A stretch of 64,000 nucleotides of DNA from Gigaspora rosea (lineage: Eukaryota; Glomeromycota; Glomeromycetes; Diversisporales; Gigasporaceae), in NCBI GenBank assembly GCA_003550325.1, contig QKWP01000053.1:290446-354445 (forward strand), given 5' to 3'. Positions 59,905 through 64,000 of the stretch are shown in pieces (position 1 is the first letter of the stretch; every line of letters starts with the position of its first letter). The position numbers were made by a program, and so were the translations under genes. The notes under the pieces are model-generated. The model had not been told where the DNA came from. It worked only from the letters and a program-made list of their open reading frames with translations, and searched no databases.

Positions 59905-59951
59905 TTCCTATTTTAATTAATATTATAAAGGTGGATTATTATTTTTTTTAC

Positions 59952-60083
59952 ATGTTTCTTTACACTATTTTTCAATCATTTGCAATATTTGATTTGTTTA
60001 GTAGTAGTATTTTAGCAAATCTTACAGCATTATCTTTTGCTGCTGCTATAGTTTTATATTATTATTATATATGTTTAAGATAA
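59952..60083 (+). CDS. Short hydrophobic frame after the TLDc gene
   Basis: A 43-codon frame (MFLYTIFQSFAIFDLF … LANLTALSFAAAIVLYYYY) starts 48 bases after the stop. The matching stretch in copy A keeps the same hydrophobic pattern. It could be a further exon of the TLDc gene adding another membrane segment, reached by splicing from within the tail exon, or a decayed former exon. No clear donor/acceptor pair is seen. Confidence 0.3.
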   Translation: MFLYTIFQSFAIFDLFSSSILANLTALSFAAAIVLYYYYICLR

Positions 60084-61640
60084 AAGGTAACAGATCAGTT
60101 TTTATTTTGAAATATGATAATGTCTCTGTGGCAATATACATATTTATATTTATTATAGTGATATGATAAAATTTTTTACGGTTTCATATTCTGCTACCAC
60201 TTTTATGTGCTAAATTCCCAGGTTAATTACTGCACTGAAGGAGGAAGTTGAAATATAATTTTTAGAATTTATATTATTTTCTATATTTTTTATATTATCC
60301 TTTCATTTATTTATGATATTTGAGGTTATTAGGAGTAAGATTTTAACACAATCCTTGCAGCAATATCTTTTATGGTGCTATAGTTATTATATTTTATTTG
60401 GAGAGAATCATTATATTTATGTTTAAAATTTTATTTGAGCTTAAATTATTCAAATTTATTTTATAGTGGATTTAATTTATGACAATGACCTTCCTAGCTA
60501 TAGTAAAGATATTATAATTTTATCATCTGCTACTATTTCTATATCTTTAATTTTCTATTTAACAACTGTTATAAAGGAGCAAATTAAACATTAATTCTTG
60601 TGGTATTATTTTTGTTGCTGCTATAAGACCAAAAATATGACCTGAAGACATGTGATTTGTAATACAAAACAACAATTTTAAATTCAGTTTGATTGGGTGA
60701 ATTTAGTCAATTTGACAATTTTGATGAATTAAAAAATTTATTAAATTGAAGCAATGGAATTAAAAGATGTTATGTAGAAATTTCTAGAACATGTTATATG
60801 ACATACCAATATGCATGTCCACAAGAATTATGATCTGTATACTCATGTCTAAATACTTTAAAACAAAATAACATTATCTTTTAATATGCCAATAGCCCTA
60901 GTAAATAGTTTGTTATATGTATTTAATTAATTGGTTAATTATTAGAAGCATTCATCAAAGATATGAATGTTAGTCTAGAATTAGTATTATACTTTCCCTG
61001 AATCATGTATAGGACCTTCATTTTTACCTTACTATCTTTTCCAAACTTGCTCTTAACAAGAGACACTGTTCTTATACAAAGAGACTTGTTCTTAGAGACT
61101 TTACTCTTATCGATATAGACTTATACTTTTTTAATTTCTTATTCTCTAAGACTTTACTCTTATATATATAGACTTATATTTCTTTAGTTTTTTATTTTCT
61201 TTAATATTATATTTATCATTCAATAAATATCAATCACATTATATCAATTATTTTAAATCTATCAATAAGCAAAGTTATCCAATACCCTACTATGATTAGA
61301 ACTATCAAATAACTCGAGTTATTTGGTATATTATATATTTAAATCATGTTCAAAATCTTATAACCGAATAGGCTTTATATACAAGCTAAATATTTTATTT
61401 AATTGTTATTTATTTATCTGCCAAGCTTTGAAATTTTTCTGCTTCACTATTGTTTTTTGAGTATTTGTAGGAATCGTTGGTTTGCAATATTTAGTTTATT
61501 AATATTTGTTATCTTTTTTAGATTTAACAGGAACAAGTTTGTTTTTTATAAATAAAAAAATCAAAAGTGAAAAGAGAAAAAAGTCAAGTGTAAAAAAAAA
61601 TTTATAAAAAAATTTTTTAATTTATTGTTTATAATTGTTA
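60084..61640. other. 3' flank of copy B and A+T-rich spacer
   Basis: Up to about 60825 it aligns with copy A. Beyond, a unit with GACTTTACTCTTAT and ATAGACTTATA occurs twice (61090-61200). There is no gene. Confidence 0.45.
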
Positions 61641-61689
61641 ATTTTTATAGCGAGTATAGGGTATCAGATAATACTATTATTGAATGCAT

Positions 61690-61800
61690 TGCACCAATAA
61701 CTAATGTATTGGCATCAAATTTGATTGTAAGATATCTGGGCCCCAAAGGGGCCCAAACATCTCACAATCAAATTCGATACCATAACAATAATATTGTTGA
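61690..61800. repeat. Palindrome centred on GGGCCCCAAAGGGGCCC
   Basis: Arms of about 40 bp (ATCAAATTTGATTGTAAGAT / its complement) pair around a perfect GGGCCCC-AAA-GGGGCCC core at about 61739-61755. It is an isolated G+C-rich hairpin in A+T-rich DNA, probably the centre of a foldback element. Confidence 0.65.
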
Positions 61801-62113
61801 TCACACAGATTACAATATAATTGTAACCACCTATCAAATAACTTTAGTTATTATCTTCTACGCATCCAATAACTATATATTATCAATTGATTATAATCAA
61901 TTATTATATCAGATATAAATTGATCACTATCAACTATAATAAATCACTTGCAAAAAGAATTCTGATTTTTTTGTATCTTTATATACATTAGAGTCATCAC
62001 CTCTTTTAATAAAAACCTTAATTCATTCTCTAACAAGTTTGTTTATTAACAAGCATATTAACCACTATATTGAACCACCAAATCCCAAATTTATAGCATA
62101 CACTATATAGCAG

Positions 62114-62220
62114 TGTTGGGAAATTGGACAATTTTGGTTTTTGGACACAGTGTCCAAAACCTGTCCAAATCTTGTTCAAAACCAAAACTAAATTTAATTG
62201 GTTTTGGACAATAATTTTAT
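62114..62220. mobile_element. Possible hAT MITE fragment
   Basis: CAGTGTTGGGAAATTGGACA is a hAT-like end similar in its first bases to the MITE at 45640. TTTGGACA/TGTCCAAA motifs repeat after it. The opposite end was not found, so it is a fragment. Confidence 0.4.
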
Positions 62221-63285
62221 ATATAATAATTTTATTAGCCAATCAAATCTTTTCTAATATAATTATACTATTTGCTTAAATAATATTCAAAAAAGAGTGT
62301 GTAGTTTAAAATTTTGGTCTATATTAAGCTTAATTGTGCAAAATTTTAATAACACTCTAGGTATTATTTCAAGATTTAAATCAATATCTTTTAATATAAT
62401 ATTTAATGTTTTAATAATATAGAAAATAATCAAAACATGCTTTGGTAAAACTAAAAAATTGCTATACAAGAAATTGTAATATTGGGTAGAGTTAATAGAA
62501 ATAGGAAAAATTTATTAAAAAAAATTTGGTTTATTTCTATTGACTTTCTCTAGAAGTTATTTGTAAAAGCTTAGCATAATAATTATATTAGACATTAATA
62601 TACATAATTATTTTAATCAATAATACTTAGTATTACTATTAATGTTTTATTAATTTTTTAATCTCACTATAATTTTGATTAATAATGCTCTATATATATT
62701 ATCTAATATTTTTATAATATTTAAGTATATAAATATAAAACTTAGATTAATATTTATTATTTATTTAAGTACAAAAATATAAATATTATATATTTTAAGT
62801 TTCATCAAACTCTCTCCGCTGATCCTCACGACCAATTCTGAGTGGAAACAAGAATCCAAGCTAGAGCGATAATGACAATAGAAAATAGCTATTTGCGTAT
62901 AAGATTATTTGTGGAGAACAAAAAGATAGATAGGGTTTATTAGAAGCATTTATTTATCTGACTAACTGGAAGTCACAAAAAGGAGACTTTTAAAACTTTT
63001 TGTAACAGAAAATAAAATTTTTGTTTTCCATTGCATTAATTGGGGAATCAGCCTAGACCCGGAACTGCTGATCTTTGTGAACATGTAAACAAATAAACAA
63101 ACAATTAATAATACAATAGTAAGTGCCAAGTAAACAAACAAATTTGGCAAAACACGTACAAAACGGTTATAAATACAACAAACAAGTGGAAAAGTAAAAC
63201 GTGATAAGTAAACAAGATATAATAGAAGTAGATCTAACAAGAACTAGATAATCAATAAACAAGATTAAGGAAAAGCCAATATACC
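62221..63285. other. A+T-rich spacer
   Basis: No gene is supported. The minus-strand open frame at 62962-63240 follows a low-complexity AAACAAATAAACAA stretch and is not considered real. Confidence 0.35.
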
Positions 63286-63289
63286 AAAA

Positions 63290-63545
63290 TAAGAAGTGTC
63301 AAAGCAAGTACAGATTAGCATGGAGCAGTTCGAAAAGTATAAATATATCTTTAAAAAAGAAAAAAGCGAAATTGTTAAGGCTTTAACAGAACAAAGAAAT
63401 ATCATATTGGAGTGAGATAAATTTGTAGCAGAATTTTTGGGAATAGAATATCCAGAAGTAGTTCTGATGGTTAGAAGAATATCAGAAATAGCAAAATAGA
63501 AGGCACTAGGTAGGAACTTCACTGAAACTATAAAAAAATTGAAAA
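63290..63545 (+). pseudogene. Unrecognised coding relic
   Basis: The plus strand reads MEQFEKYKYIFKKEKSEIV, KALTEQRNIILE, FVAEFLGIEYPEVVLMVRR and KALGRNFTETIKKL, clearly protein-like but broken. It resembles a structural-protein relic of a mobile element more than a host enzyme, without a firm family. The rest to 64000 is A+T-rich simple sequence. Confidence 0.35.
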
Positions 63546-64000
63546 TATTATTATTATATATTAATTATGTTTTTATTATATTTTAAAAAACGATATAATT
63601 ACTAGTTATAAGTTAATAATAATAATATAAATAATATATATTAAAACTGTTTAGTAATATTAATAAAAACATTTTTAAAACATTATTAAACTAAATAAAT
63701 TTTATATTTATAGTATAATATAAATATTTATATTATATAAATATATCATATTATAATATATTTTATAATATTAAATATAATATAAATAAAACAAATCAAT
63801 AATATAATGATTTAAACAAATGTGTTTACCCCAAAATCTCGCAAAAAAGATTTTTTGTTAAAATACGAAGGATGGTTTCATAAGCAAAATTACGAGATAT
63901 AAGCATTTTTTAAAAATAATTTTGGTTTAAAAAATATTTTTAAAAAACTTATTTTAATATATTTTTAAAATATAATAATAATGTTTTTATAATATTTTTA

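Larger units (their letters stand above)
55744..60825. repeat. Segmental duplication, copy B
   Basis: The stretch aligns with 11534-16679 in direct orientation. It keeps the TLDc gene open whereas copy A is broken, and it carries its own MITE insertion at about 57658-57860. Confidence 0.9.

Noticed and set aside
1-64000. CRISPR array or bacterial operon structure
   Set aside because: Spliced genes, eukaryotic transposons and lack of regularly spaced short repeats make this nuclear fungal DNA.

Overview
This window looks like gene-poor, transposon-rich nuclear DNA of an arbuscular mycorrhizal fungus of the Rhizophagus type (Glomeromycotina). The case rests on very high A+T, short introns with GTAAG-type donors and TAG acceptors, and gene families expanded in these fungi: a WD40-like/ion-transport channel protein, BTB-BACK-TLDc proteins, Sel1 repeats with a protein kinase, and BED/hAT transposases. 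Family recognition is from memory of such proteins, not from a database search.

Layout. 1-3 kb: A+T-rich spacer with a coding relic and a 224-bp inverted-repeat element (MITE). 3.1-7.2 kb: multi-exon channel gene on the minus strand, disrupted by a 425-bp insertion made of three hairpins, plus a frameshift. 7.6-11.5 kb: nested MITE, direct repeats, an assembly-like duplication around an N, and LTR-retroelement ends in opposite orientations. 11.5-16.7 kb: copy A of a ~5-kb segmental duplication (BTB-BACK-TLDc relic plus TLDc pseudogene). 16.7-25.1 kb: solo-like LTR, tandem repeats, then a complete-ended LTR element of 6.8 kb with no recognisable pol. 25.2-27.0 kb: foldback DNA element. 27-33 kb: spacer, a Sel1/kinase pseudogene and nested MITEs. 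33.5-38.2 kb: a hAT transposase gene split by a second hAT-type element that itself carries a Tc1/mariner-type element. 39.5-43 kb: a 1-kb palindrome, a MITE and a minisatellite. 44.7-52.6 kb: an apparent 7.9-kb composite bounded by hAT-like ends and a 10-bp direct repeat, filled with older insertions. 55.7-60.8 kb: copy B of the duplication, holding the one gene that looks intact, a BTB-BACK-TLDc protein with a hydrophobic C-terminal tail. 61-64 kb: A+T-rich spacer with a few relics.

Copies A and B lie about 44 kb apart in the same orientation. Each serves as the empty-site control for insertions in the other, so one target-site duplication can be read directly. I found no rRNA, tRNA or CRISPR. 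The best candidates for something under-described are the triple-hairpin insertion, the telomere-motif MITEs, the 1-kb palindrome with unequal unit numbers in its arms, and the TLDc protein with a membrane-like tail.
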